Origin: Stenomitos frigidus ULC18
GTDB taxonomy: Bacteria; Cyanobacteriota; Cyanobacteriia; Leptolyngbyales; Leptolyngbyaceae
Length of the DNA stretch: 64,000 bases
Direction: 5' to 3'
Assembly: GCF_003003795.1 (NCBI RefSeq)
Contig: NZ_PVWK01000140.1
Location: 62,001-126,000, forward strand
Shown: piece by piece, positions 26,994 through 36,352 of the stretch
How positions within the stretch are numbered: the first letter of the stretch is position 1
Layout: each line of letters starts with the position of its first letter
Made by a program: the position numbers and the translations under genes
The notes under the pieces: generated by a model
The model's input: only the letters and a program-made list of their open reading frames with translations
Told to the model about the DNA's origin: nothing
Database searches by the model: none

Positions 26994-28571
26994 ATGTCAC
27001 ATCAGACTTTTCCCAGATCTTTAAAACAGTTGGCAGCCACGCTGTTACTCAGTAGTATGCTGCCGACGACGATGGCGCAGGCGCAAACTCCGACACCTGC
27101 GGCGGCAAGCGCTATACCGAGTGTTCGGCTACAAAATACAGCATCTTACCAGTACGACGCGATTAATCAACCGCTGTGCGATCCGCAAACGGGCAATAGC
27201 CAGAACTGCGGTTTGACTCAGTCGGTTCAGATTTTGAACGTGACGAACCAGATTGGGGGCGCGTTTACGCCAAGCCTGGTTGACCCTTTGGGGCGCATTG
27301 TGGGCTGTGCCGGAGAGGCGTTAAGTGATTACACCGGGTTCAGCATTGCGCTGTATGCCTCTGACACAGGAGACCCGACTGGCGTCAATCTGGGACGACT
27401 CCTTTCGTTGACACCAACAGAGGTGCCGGACAAGCCAGGCAACGGGATTCCAGAAGGTCAGGCACCCAACACCGAAAACAGCAATCCATTCTCGCTCACT
27501 AATAGCGATCGCGGCACTTACAACTTCCTGCTTGACCCGCAGAAAGGGCAGCTAGATTCGGGACGCTCCTACGTTCTGGTGGTCAATCCGCCACGCAATT
27601 CGATTTACGCTCAGCGACGGTTTCGCTTAACGATCGGGGCACGCAATGGCAATCAGGTTGCTTACACGGCAACGGCGATCGATGGCAGACCGATTAACAG
27701 CGGCAGCAATGAAACCTCCGTCACCAGCACCATTACGATTCAGGATGCTGCACAAACCAGCCTGGTGCTTGCCGCGCTCAACTTTGGGGCTGGAGTTTGT
27801 CAGGCACAGGAGATTCAGATTATCAAAACGGGCGATCGGGCAACGGCAGAACCAGGCGATACCGTCATCTACCGTCTCTTGATCAGAAACCTCTCCAGTG
27901 CTGCCATCAACAGTTTGACCGTTACTGACACGCTTCCGCTGGGCTTCCGCTTTTTACCGAAAGCAGTACGAGGCGATTTTCGTGGCACTGCCGTTCCGAT
28001 TACAACGACGCAGAGTGGCTCTACCGTTACGTTCAGCATTGGTACTGCCCTACCACAGGGCGCAACCGACCCCAGTGCTGTCATGAACATTGCTTACGCA
28101 GCTGTAGTGACACCAGATGCAGTGCGCGGCAAGGGACGGAATAGCGCGATCGTCTTCGGGAAGCGAGCCGATAACGGCTTTGGTGTGAAAGACGGCCCAG
28201 CCATTCACCAGCTTCGGCTTCGCTCTGGCATCATCACCGACTGCGGCACCATCATCGGGCGCGTGTTTGTAGATAAAAACTTCGATGGCGAACAGCAGCC
28301 TGGAGAAGCAGGAGTACCCAACGCGGTCATCTTCATGGATGACGGGAACCGTATCACCACTGATAAAGACGGTCTGTACTCGGTTGCCAATGTGCTGCCA
28401 GGATACCGCACGGGTGTCCTCGATCTGAGCAGCATTCTGGGCTACACCCTGGCTCCCAATCTTTACTTCAACGAACGCAATAGCCAGTCCCGCCTGGTGC
28501 ATTTAGAACCCAACGGCATGGTGCGGATGAACTTTGCTGTCACTCCTTCTGCTGGGGGAGCTAAACCATGA
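26994..28571 (+). CDS. Secreted DUF11/SdrD-B-like protein coupled to the barrel gene (525 aa)
   Basis: ATG 26994 gives a clean signal peptide (MSHQTFPRSLKQLAATLLLSSMLPTTMAQAQ); an upstream in-frame start at 26949 adds an unlikely leader. After a cysteine-containing N-terminal region come a DUF11 domain (AEPGDTVIYRLLIRNLSSAAINSLTVTDTLPLGFRF) and an SdrD-B/carboxypeptidase-regulatory-like domain. The latter runs from GRVFVDKNFDGEQQPGEAGVPNAVIFMDDG to DKDGLYSVANVLPG and has EF-like Asp loops. The TGA overlaps the ATG of the barrel gene (ATGA at 28568-28571), so translation is coupled and a physical complex at the outer membrane is likely. Confidence 0.87.
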   Translation: MSHQTFPRSLKQLAATLLLSSMLPTTMAQAQTPTPAAASAIPSVRLQNTASYQYDAINQPLCDPQTGNSQNCGLTQSVQILNVTNQIGGAFTPSLVDPLGRIVGCAGEALSDYTGFSIALYASDTGDPTGVNLGRLLSLTPTEVPDKPGNGIPEGQAPNTENSNPFSLTNSDRGTYNFLLDPQKGQLDSGRSYVLVVNPPRNSIYAQRRFRLTIGARNGNQVAYTATAIDGRPINSGSNETSVTSTITIQDAAQTSLVLAALNFGAGVCQAQEIQIIKTGDRATAEPGDTVIYRLLIRNLSSAAINSLTVTDTLPLGFRFLPKAVRGDFRGTAVPITTTQSGSTVTFSIGTALPQGATDPSAVMNIAYAAVVTPDAVRGKGRNSAIVFGKRADNGFGVKDGPAIHQLRLRSGIITDCGTIIGRVFVDKNFDGEQQPGEAGVPNAVIFMDDGNRITTDKDGLYSVANVLPGYRTGVLDLSSILGYTLAPNLYFNERNSQSRLVHLEPNGMVRMNFAVTPSAGGAKP

Positions 28572-31500
28572 AAGCGCAGAAACGTTACCTGAACTCTTAT
28601 TTACTCTGGCTGTCACTGACCACTGAATTGCTGTTATTGTTCTGGCTCAAGACACCAGCGAAGGCAGTTACTCCCGCCACAGAAAGGCCATCTGCCACAA
28701 CTGCTCAAGTACTTACAGACAATACGCCAGGAAGTGAACTTGTTAGCCCTCAACCATCAGTAGCACCCAGTCCGGTTGTTCAATTAGCTCCGATCGCTGC
28801 CCCTGAAATCATTCCATCCATTTCAACACTGCAGCCATCCCCGTCTGCCTCCCCTGCCTCCCTGGCTCCCAGTGAAGTCCGGATTTTGACACCGATTGCT
28901 CAAACCCTCCTGGATGTCCCCGCTGCCACTGTGGTTTTGCAATATCCCCAGGGCAGCCAAATTGAACTGAAAGTCAATGGTGCGAAAGTATCCGACAGCC
29001 TGATCGGACGCACAGAGACAGACAAAACGACTGGTATTGTGACGCAGATCTGGTATGGGGTGGCACTGAAAGAGGGCGAAAACACTCTGAGTGCACAAGC
29101 TGTAAGTAATGGCGTGGCGGGCGCGCTGGCGACCGTGCAGGTACAGGTGCGTGGTGATGTGAAACAGATTGCCATTAGTTCTGTTGAAACAAGGATTCCG
29201 GCGGATGGGCGATCGACTGCCACGATTCAAGGGCAACTGCTGGATGACAAAGGCAACCATTCAAATCGGGATGAGATCGTCACGCTGATAGCCTCCGAAG
29301 GTGAATTTGTGGGCGCAGATGCCAGTCCCGATCAGCCGGGATTTCAGGTGAAGGCAATGCAGGGGCAGTTTACTGCGTCGTTGCGCTCTAGCCTAAATGC
29401 CAGAACAGTCAATATCCGGGCGCTATCTGGAAGCCTGGAAGCCTTTACCCAACTCCTGTTTGAAACCAACCTGCGTCCATCGATCGCCACTGGCGTCATC
29501 GATATTCGCTTCGGCAAACGGGGCACTAATTTTTACGATAGCTTCCGAGGTTTTCTACCCGCCGATCGCAACAACCGCTATGAGTTAGATGTGCGGGGAG
29601 CCGTGTTTGCCACCGGGAAAATTGGCGAATGGCTATTCACCGGGGCTTACAACAGCAACCGTAACCTGAACCAGACTTGTGACGGCACCACGCGCCTGTT
29701 CCGCGATACCCAGTCCTGTGATCAGGTTTATCCCACCTATGGCGACAATTCCCAGTCCACGATCCTGGCTCCATCTACCGATAGTCTCTATTTGCGACTG
29801 GAGCGGACTTCGCCTGTGCTCGGTGCTGGCATTGACTATGCCATGTGGGGCGACTACAACACCGAGGAGTTTGCGCGGCGATCGCAGGAGTTCACCGCTA
29901 TTACCCGCCAACTGCATGGCTTGAAGGTCAACTACAATCTTGGCAACCTGCAACTGACAGGCTTTTACGGCAACAACGTGCAGGGCTTTCAGCGCGACAC
30001 GATCGCTCCCGATGGCACCAGTGGCTTTTACTTTATGTCGCGTCGCTTGCTGGTCGAAGGCAGTGAAAATGTGTTCCTGGAACTGGAAGAGTTGAATCGT
30101 CTGGGAACAGTGATTGAACGTAAATCTCTCAGTCGGGGGCCAGATTACGAGATTGACTACGATCGCGGCACCTTGTTGTTCCGTCAGCCTGTTTTGCGAA
30201 CCGCTATCGGCAGCGATGGCGAAACACTAGTGCGTCGGATTGTCGTCACCTACCAGTACGATACGCCCGGTTCCAACAACAGCATTTATGCCGGACGAGC
30301 CGTTTATCATCTCGCACGGGAGCAGAACCGGGAAAGCTGGATTGGCGCAACCTACTTAAAAGAAGACCAGGGCAACCGCGATTTTGAACTGTACGGTGCC
30401 GATGCCTTCATTTCTTTGGGTTCCAGTGCTCGTCTGATTGCCGAATACGCCCACTCCAGCAACCTCTCTGACACACTGGGTCGGGTCAGCGGTGCAGCCT
30501 ACCGGGCAGAACTGGAAGGAGACATTGCCAATGGCATTCATGGACGTGCCTATTTCCGCTCTGCCGAAACCGGGTTTGCTAATAACGCGACGGTAAGCTT
30601 TGTGGCAGGTCAAACCCGTTATGGTGCCCAGCTCGCTGCCAAGCTCTCCCCCATCACAGCACTCCGCTTTCAGTACGATCATGAAGATAACAAAGGGATT
30701 GCACCACGTCCGCTGAATACGCTGGAAGACTTGCTGACACCCCGACTAGAAGCGGTGCCTGGTTCTAGAGTAGACAACTCGCTGACCACCATTGCGGCGG
30801 GAGTGGTGCAGAAGCTGGAATCGGCGGAACTGGCGATCGACTGGTTCCACCGCGATCGCTCCGATCGCACAAACTCCGTCTTCAACACCACCTCTGACCA
30901 GTTGCGATCTCGCCTCACCATTCCGCTCAACTCCCGCCTGACCTTTCTGGCACAAAACGAAACTACACTGTCGGCTCAGACTGATGCGGTGTATAACGAT
31001 CGCACCCTGCTGGCTCTGAACTGGCAGGCAATGCCCGGTATCAACCTTCAACTGGCGCAGCAGTTTTACACACGAGGACAGTTTGCTGGACAGTCCATTA
31101 CCAGCTTGGGTGTGGCTGGAGACTATAAGCTCGGTGCCAATACTACTTTGAGCGGACGGCTCTCGTTGCTCAGAAGCTCTGATGCGATGACCATGTATGG
31201 AACAGCGGGCATCAGCCACCAGATCGTCCTGGCACGCGGTCTGAAGATGGATCTGGCGTATGAGCATGTGTTTGGCAGCTTTTCGGGCAGAACGGCTGCC
31301 GGAAGCCAATTTGCTCAACCCTTTGCCCCTGGTCAGTCGAGCGCATCGATCGGACTGCAATCTGGCGACACCTACAGCGTTGGCATCGCCTATACCGATA
31401 ATCCTGACTTCCAGGCAAGCGCCCGGTTTGAACACCGCACGTCCTCACAGGGGAACAATACGGTGATTTCTGCTGCCGCTACGGGCAAAATTTCCCCCTC

Positions 31501-32254
31501 CTTAACAGCTTTGGTGCGCTATCAGCAAGCCAACGCTGCTAACCAAAAGCTCACTGGGCTGGGCGACACCGCCACGTTAAAGCTGGGTCTGGCCTACCGC
31601 GATCCTAACGATGATAAGTTCAATGCCCTGCTGCGCTATGAGTACCGCAAAAATCCTTCTACCATCCCCGACACCATTCTGTTTGGTACGGGCACTGGCT
31701 CCGTTGATCATGTCCTTGCAGCAGAAGCGATCTATGCCCCTAACTGGCGCTGGGAGTTCTATGGCAAATTTGCCCTCCGAAGCAGCACGTCTTATCTGGC
31801 AGATGATTTCGTAAATACGGGACTTGTCACTCTCGGTCAGGCACGCGCCACCTACCGCCTTGGCTACAAGTGGGATCTCGTCGGTGAAGCTCGCTGGATC
31901 AATCAGCCTGGAGTCGGTTACAGCGAAACAGGTCTGGTTGCAGAAGTGGGCTATTATCTGACCCCAAATCTACGTCTTGCGGCAGGCTATATGTTTGGCA
32001 GAGTGGGCGATCGCGACTTCGACGGCAACTCCCGCTCCTCTGGTGGTCCCTACCTCGGTGTCACCATCAAACTCAACGAACTCTTCAATGGCTTCGGTCA
32101 ACAGCGTATTGCTCCACCCCAGAAGCAACCCTCAACATCCATCACTACGACTTCTTCTCACCCACTGTCCTCATCTCTTTTATCCCCCACTCCTGTTCCT
32201 GAAATACCCTTCCCTGGCAGCGTTTCATCTGCTGCCACCCTCCTGAATCCATAA
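28568..32254 (+). CDS. Large outer-membrane beta-barrel protein with N-terminal Ig-like domains (1228 aa)
   Basis: A signal peptide (LLWLSLTTELLLLFWLKTPAKA) is followed by a Pro/Ser-rich linker. Then come at least two Ig-like beta-sandwich segments (IELKVNGAKVSDSLIGRT...; QIAISSVETRIPADGRSTATIQGQLLDDKGN, Big_1/invasin-like). From about residue 300 the protein is built of alternating amphipathic strands with short turns (YELDVRGAVFATGKIGEWLFTGAYNSN, LKVNYNLGNLQLTGFYGNN and many more), consistent with a large barrel of more than 20 strands. The last strand pair is followed by an unusual Ser/Pro-rich tail (SPTPVPEIPFPGSVSSAATLLNP). There is no TonB plug motif. I infer an outer-membrane exporter or anchor for the adjacent DUF11 proteins. 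Confidence 0.85.
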   Translation: MKAQKRYLNSYLLWLSLTTELLLLFWLKTPAKAVTPATERPSATTAQVLTDNTPGSELVSPQPSVAPSPVVQLAPIAAPEIIPSISTLQPSPSASPASLAPSEVRILTPIAQTLLDVPAATVVLQYPQGSQIELKVNGAKVSDSLIGRTETDKTTGIVTQIWYGVALKEGENTLSAQAVSNGVAGALATVQVQVRGDVKQIAISSVETRIPADGRSTATIQGQLLDDKGNHSNRDEIVTLIASEGEFVGADASPDQPGFQVKAMQGQFTASLRSSLNARTVNIRALSGSLEAFTQLLFETNLRPSIATGVIDIRFGKRGTNFYDSFRGFLPADRNNRYELDVRGAVFATGKIGEWLFTGAYNSNRNLNQTCDGTTRLFRDTQSCDQVYPTYGDNSQSTILAPSTDSLYLRLERTSPVLGAGIDYAMWGDYNTEEFARRSQEFTAITRQLHGLKVNYNLGNLQLTGFYGNNVQGFQRDTIAPDGTSGFYFMSRRLLVEGSENVFLELEELNRLGTVIERKSLSRGPDYEIDYDRGTLLFRQPVLRTAIGSDGETLVRRIVVTYQYDTPGSNNSIYAGRAVYHLAREQNRESWIGATYLKEDQGNRDFELYGADAFISLGSSARLIAEYAHSSNLSDTLGRVSGAAYRAELEGDIANGIHGRAYFRSAETGFANNATVSFVAGQTRYGAQLAAKLSPITALRFQYDHEDNKGIAPRPLNTLEDLLTPRLEAVPGSRVDNSLTTIAAGVVQKLESAELAIDWFHRDRSDRTNSVFNTTSDQLRSRLTIPLNSRLTFLAQNETTLSAQTDAVYNDRTLLALNWQAMPGINLQLAQQFYTRGQFAGQSITSLGVAGDYKLGANTTLSGRLSLLRSSDAMTMYGTAGISHQIVLARGLKMDLAYEHVFGSFSGRTAAGSQFAQPFAPGQSSASIGLQSGDTYSVGIAYTDNPDFQASARFEHRTSSQGNNTVISAAATGKISPSLTALVRYQQANAANQKLTGLGDTATLKLGLAYRDPNDDKFNALLRYEYRKNPSTIPDTILFGTGTGSVDHVLAAEAIYAPNWRWEFYGKFALRSSTSYLADDFVNTGLVTLGQARATYRLGYKWDLVGEARWINQPGVGYSETGLVAEVGYYLTPNLRLAAGYMFGRVGDRDFDGNSRSSGGPYLGVTIKLNELFNGFGQQRIAPPQKQPSTSITTTSSHPLSSSLLSPTPVPEIPFPGSVSSAATLLNP

Positions 32255-32361
32255 GTCAGTGCAATCACTACCCATCCCCGGTACGGCATCTCAGAACCGG
32301 CAATGAATGCTGTGGTGCTTGAATTAAAAATTAAAAATTAAACATGCAAAAAACTGGAATT

Positions 32362-32519
32362 CTTAAAACAATACCTTCGCCAACCTGCTGCCCGGAAGGG
32401 CAAAGCATTCGTAAAAATCTTGGGACACTAACCGAAGCGATTAGCCGAATGCTTTGCCCCTACAGGTGGTTTTTTTGCACAAATTATTTTGTTTTTTTTG
32501 GCGAAGGTATCGTTAAAAG
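32362..32519. repeat. MITE-like nested inverted repeat (about 158 bp)
   Basis: The outer arms ATACCTTCGCCAA (32371-32383) and TTGGCGAAGGTAT (32498-32510) are exact reverse complements, with imperfect extension outward. An inner pair GGGCAAAGCATTCG (32398-32411) and CGAATGCTTTGCCC (32446-32459) is also exact. No coding frame is present. The inner motif is of a type dispersed in cyanobacterial intergenic DNA. It sits between the barrel gene and the last DUF11 gene and may separate their transcripts. Confidence 0.7.
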
Positions 32520-32582
32520 CGTAATCCTTTACTGACAAATATTTCAATGTTGCCCTGCCCTAAATCCTTTGTGAGAGAACCC

Positions 32583-35500
32583 ATGAGTCGTGTGAAATCG
32601 CGATCGCTGCTGAAATGGATGCGGCGAGATTTGTCTAGAGCAATGCCCCAACTTGCCGGTCTTGTGACCGGTTGCGCACTGGTTTCCTACGCCCCGGCGG
32701 TACTGGCAAATGCTGCGATCAACAAGTTCTTTTCTCCTATCAGTGTCAATCCGGGGGATGTCTCAACCTTGACGGTAGTGCTTTACAACAGCAACACAAC
32801 GCCTCTGACTGCGGCAGCGGTGACCGATAATTTGCCAGTGGGCATGACGATTGCGCCGAATCCGAATATTACCAATACCTGCGGTGGCAGTGTCGGGGCG
32901 ATCGCAGGCAGCACAAACGCATCCCTTACGGGTGGCACTGTCCCTGGTCGTACGGGGTTTGTGGATGGCAGTTGCCAGTTTACGGTCGATGTTGTTTCCG
33001 TTGTTTCCGGCAACTCGGTCAACACCATTCCAGCCAATGCGTTGACCACCGCCCAAGGACAGACCAGCCCTCAAGCAGCTAGCGCCACCCTGCAAGTCAA
33101 AACGCTGAGCGCGATTTCGGCCAGCAAAGCCTTTGCACCCAATACGATTCCAGTCGCAGGGGTTTCCAGACTGACGATTACGCTGAACAACGGCAATGCT
33201 ATCAATGTTCCGGGCACCGCCTTGACCGATAATTTGCCAGCCGGAGTCACGCTAGCAGCAACCCCCAGCCCAACCACGACCTGCGGCGGCACCGTCACTG
33301 CTGTACCGGGTGCATTCAGTGTGTCGCTGGCAGGTGGCAACATTCCTGCTAGCGGCAACTGCCAAGTGACGGTTTTAGTCACGGCATCCAGTGCCGCTTC
33401 TTTCACCAACAGTGTCCCCGCCGGAGCCATCACCAATAGCCGTGGTATCACGAATACGAGCGCCTTTACCGCCACGCTCAATGCCCAGGCAGATGCCCCC
33501 ATTTCCAAGAGCTTCAGCCCAACGTCGATCTTCCAGGGGCAACCCTCAACCCTGACTATTACCATCAACAATGCCCAGTTCATCGCGTTGACCAATGCGG
33601 CTGTCACTGATAGCCTCCCCGCTGGACTACAAATTGCCAACCCGCCCACGGCTTCAACGACTTGCACAGGTGGAACGGTCAGCGCTACTGCGGCTGGAAC
33701 CAGCGTGTCGCTTAGTGGTGCGACTATTCCCGCCGCCTCAACCCCAGTTGGCGGTACTTCTAGCCGTGGTGTCTGTACGTTTCGGTTTAACGTCACTAAC
33801 GTCACAGGTGTGACGGGTACTCGGACTAACACCATTCCAGCCAGTGCCCTGACCAACACTCAAAATGTGACGAACATCGCAGCGGCAACTGCCAATCTGA
33901 CAATCAATGCATTGGCAGGTGGGGGCAGCGGAATGACCCTGTCCAAGAGCTTTGGTACAACGGCGATCGCGCCGGGTGCCACATCAGTACTCACCATTCA
34001 GATCACCAATAACGCTGGAGTGGCTGTCTCCAGCCTGGGCGTGACCGATAATTTACCAACGGGTGTAGTTCTTGCTGCTACTCCCAGCGCTTCCACAACC
34101 TGTAGCGGCGGATCAGTGACGGCACCTGCGGGCGGTGGGGCGATCGTGCTATCCGGTGCCTCCTTGAACAGCGGCAGCAATTGCCGAGTCACAGTCACCG
34201 TGACCGGAAACACCCCTGGAGTGTATGGCAACACCATCCCCGCTGGTGGCATCACCACCGCCCAGGGCAACTCCAACGCATCTGCCGCTACAGCCAATCT
34301 CACTATCCTGGATGTGGTCAGTGTTTCTAAAGCATTTTTCCCCAGCACCATCGTGCCGGGAGGCAGAAGTCGCCTCACTCTGACCCTGAGCAACGCCCTC
34401 ACCACCGCGATCACCAATGCCGCGATTACCGATAACCTCCCAACGGGTGCCCAGGTGGTCACCGTTGCATCGTCGCCCAATCCCACCACTACCTGCGGTG
34501 GCACAGTCACGGCGAATGCCGGTGGCGGCTCTGTGCGTCTAACGGGGGGCACCATTCCTGCCCAGGTTGGTGCAGTTCCTGGCATCTGTACGGTATCCGT
34601 CGATGTGACTTCCCCCAACACGGGCACATCCACCAACACCATCTCAGCCAATACCCTAACCAACGATCAGGGGCGCACCAATTTCCAGACGAGCACAGCG
34701 ACCCTGACCAAGACCAACATGACGGTGAACTTGAATAAGGCGATCAGCCCGGTGGCGATCCAGGGCGGTGATCCAGCCGTATTGACCGTCACCATTACGA
34801 ACCCAAATGCTGCTCCCCTCAGCAGTTTACGGTTTGTGGACAACATGCCTGCCGGGATGGTTGTGGCGGCGGTTCCCAATGCCACCACAACCTGTAGCGG
34901 TGGTAGTGTCTCAGCAACGCCGAATGGGACAAGTTTTACGGTCACTGGAGTCAGCCTGACCGCTGGACAGACCTGCACTGTTTCCGTGAATATCACCAAC
35001 TTGGTCGCAGGCAATACGATTAACACGATCCCTGCCAATGGCGTCACCACTCAGGAGGGCGCAACGAACGCCAGCGCCGCCAGCGCAACCCTCACAACCT
35101 TGGCATCTGCTGCCCTGAGTAAGGCATTCACCCCCAATTCAATTTCGGCAGGTACGGTGGCAACATTGACCATCAACGTCTTGAATGCCAATCTGTTCCC
35201 CCTCACCAATGCCGCTCTGACGGACAATTTGCCCGCTGGTTTAACGATCGCCCCAACCGCCAATGCCTCAACCACCTGTGCTGGTGGCACCGTTACCGCC
35301 ACATCGGGTGCCACGTCCGTCGCCCTCAGTGGCGCAACGGTACCAGCGAATGGGCTTTGCTCCGTGACGGTCAGCGTCAAAGCTTCAGTCTCCGGCACTT
35401 ATACCAACACTCTGGCTGCTGGCACCCTCAGCACCAACGAAGGCATTACGAATCCCAAACCCACCTCGGATGTACTGACTGTGATTGCGGATGTACCTGC

Positions 35501-36041
35501 CTTAGTTCTGGTCAAGCGGATTACAGCCATTAATACGGTTAACGTTCCTACTTCGGTAGATGATCCCGGTTCCACCAATGACAATGCTGCCAATTGGCCC
35601 ACGCCATTAGATGCTAGCAGCAACATCAGCACCTATCTGCGGGGTGCCTTGAATGGGGGAGTCGTGAGACCGGGGGATGTACTGGAGTACACGATCTATT
35701 TCCTCTCGGCAGGTAGCGTCCCTTCCACAAATATCAACCTATGTGATCTAGTTCCCACCAACAGCACCTTTGTGCCCAATTCTTTTAGTGGTGCCCCAGA
35801 ATCGGGTATTAACCTGACGATCGGTGCTACGTCAACCAACCTGACTAACGTGCCTGACAGCGACGAAGGACAGTTCTTCAACCCTGGTGCCACTCCTTCG
35901 GTTTCCTGTGCGGCTGCCAATACCAACGGAGCGGTGGTCGTAAACGTGGTTAAGAGTCCAGCGAATTTGCCCAACGCCACTGCACCGGGTACGCCGACCA
36001 ACTCCTATGGCTTTATTCGCTTTCGCGCCAGGGTGAACTGA
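32583..36041 (+). CDS. Secreted protein with seven DUF11/DUF7933-like repeats (1152 aa)
   Basis: ATG 32583 is followed by a long signal peptide (LAGLVTGCALVSYAPAVLANA); an ATG at 32547 would add 12 residues. The mature protein contains seven homologous beta-sandwich units of about 125-145 residues. Each opens with (S/N)KxFxPxxIxxGxxSxLTIxxxN, has a central TDNLPxG and the pair TTCxGGxV...C.V.V in the second half, and closes with NTIPAxxLTxxQGxTN. The paired cysteines in each unit suggest one disulfide per repeat. A different C-terminal domain has VRPGDVLEYTIYFLSAG and ends YGFIRFRARVN, like the end of the 23797-26190 protein. It is probably a rod-like surface adhesin or sheath component. The family name is from memory and should be checked. 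Confidence 0.87.
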   Translation: MSRVKSRSLLKWMRRDLSRAMPQLAGLVTGCALVSYAPAVLANAAINKFFSPISVNPGDVSTLTVVLYNSNTTPLTAAAVTDNLPVGMTIAPNPNITNTCGGSVGAIAGSTNASLTGGTVPGRTGFVDGSCQFTVDVVSVVSGNSVNTIPANALTTAQGQTSPQAASATLQVKTLSAISASKAFAPNTIPVAGVSRLTITLNNGNAINVPGTALTDNLPAGVTLAATPSPTTTCGGTVTAVPGAFSVSLAGGNIPASGNCQVTVLVTASSAASFTNSVPAGAITNSRGITNTSAFTATLNAQADAPISKSFSPTSIFQGQPSTLTITINNAQFIALTNAAVTDSLPAGLQIANPPTASTTCTGGTVSATAAGTSVSLSGATIPAASTPVGGTSSRGVCTFRFNVTNVTGVTGTRTNTIPASALTNTQNVTNIAAATANLTINALAGGGSGMTLSKSFGTTAIAPGATSVLTIQITNNAGVAVSSLGVTDNLPTGVVLAATPSASTTCSGGSVTAPAGGGAIVLSGASLNSGSNCRVTVTVTGNTPGVYGNTIPAGGITTAQGNSNASAATANLTILDVVSVSKAFFPSTIVPGGRSRLTLTLSNALTTAITNAAITDNLPTGAQVVTVASSPNPTTTCGGTVTANAGGGSVRLTGGTIPAQVGAVPGICTVSVDVTSPNTGTSTNTISANTLTNDQGRTNFQTSTATLTKTNMTVNLNKAISPVAIQGGDPAVLTVTITNPNAAPLSSLRFVDNMPAGMVVAAVPNATTTCSGGSVSATPNGTSFTVTGVSLTAGQTCTVSVNITNLVAGNTINTIPANGVTTQEGATNASAASATLTTLASAALSKAFTPNSISAGTVATLTINVLNANLFPLTNAALTDNLPAGLTIAPTANASTTCAGGTVTATSGATSVALSGATVPANGLCSVTVSVKASVSGTYTNTLAAGTLSTNEGITNPKPTSDVLTVIADVPALVLVKRITAINTVNVPTSVDDPGSTNDNAANWPTPLDASSNISTYLRGALNGGVVRPGDVLEYTIYFLSAGSVPSTNINLCDLVPTNSTFVPNSFSGAPESGINLTIGATSTNLTNVPDSDEGQFFNPGATPSVSCAAANTNGAVVVNVVKSPANLPNATAPGTPTNSYGFIRFRARVN

Positions 36042-36073
36042 TACCAATTCGCTCAATTCCATTTACACACCCT

Positions 36074-36103
36074 CGTAGGGGCGTACGGCCGTACGCCCCT
36101 ACG
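36074..36103. repeat. 30-bp perfect palindrome
   Basis: CGTAGGGGCGTACGG (36074-36088) is followed immediately by its exact reverse complement (36089-36103). It lies 33 bp after the last DUF11 stop codon and could form a very stable hairpin. It belongs to a type of short palindrome common in cyanobacterial spacers, so it may be a mobile repeat rather than a dedicated terminator. Confidence 0.8.
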
Positions 36104-36176
36104 GACGGTCATCTGCAAGTGCTATCTTCTGGCATTAGTATGATTGGGACTGATCGAGTTCACTAGCAATACACCT

Positions 36177-36280
36177 AGAGCTTATGCAACTGCTAGAGTT
36201 CGCCCCCTAGCCCCCAAAGTTGGGGGAACCGCACTCATTTAAAGCTCCCAGAATTGGGTGGGGGCACATGCGTCAGTCCT
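36177..36280. mobile_element. Degenerate MITE-like element, copy 1
   Basis: The core TTCGCCCCCTAGCCCCCAA, then TTGGGGGAACCG, CATTTAAAGC and CCCAGAATTGGG match the better-preserved copy at 61135-61244. The ends AGAGCTTATGCA and TGCGTCAGTCCT are decayed versions of that copy's 13-bp terminal repeats. No coding capacity. Confidence 0.7.
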
Positions 36281-36352
36281 AATGCCTACTGTTTCTTGCG
36301 TCAACTGCCCGATGGCGATCGCGCTTGCAAGTTAAGGTTTGCCTACGCAGTT

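Noticed and set aside
30746-31435. A 229-codon minus-strand frame inside the barrel gene
   Set aside because: It lies wholly within a frame with clear beta-barrel periodicity, and its own product shows no domain or ribosome-binding site.
33071-33859. A 262-codon open frame on the minus strand inside the seven-repeat DUF11 gene, and similar ones up to 36062
   Set aside because: The plus-strand gene has a signal peptide, repeats and conserved motifs. The antisense frames arise from the biased codon use of Thr/Ala/Asn-rich repeats and recur at the same phase in each unit.
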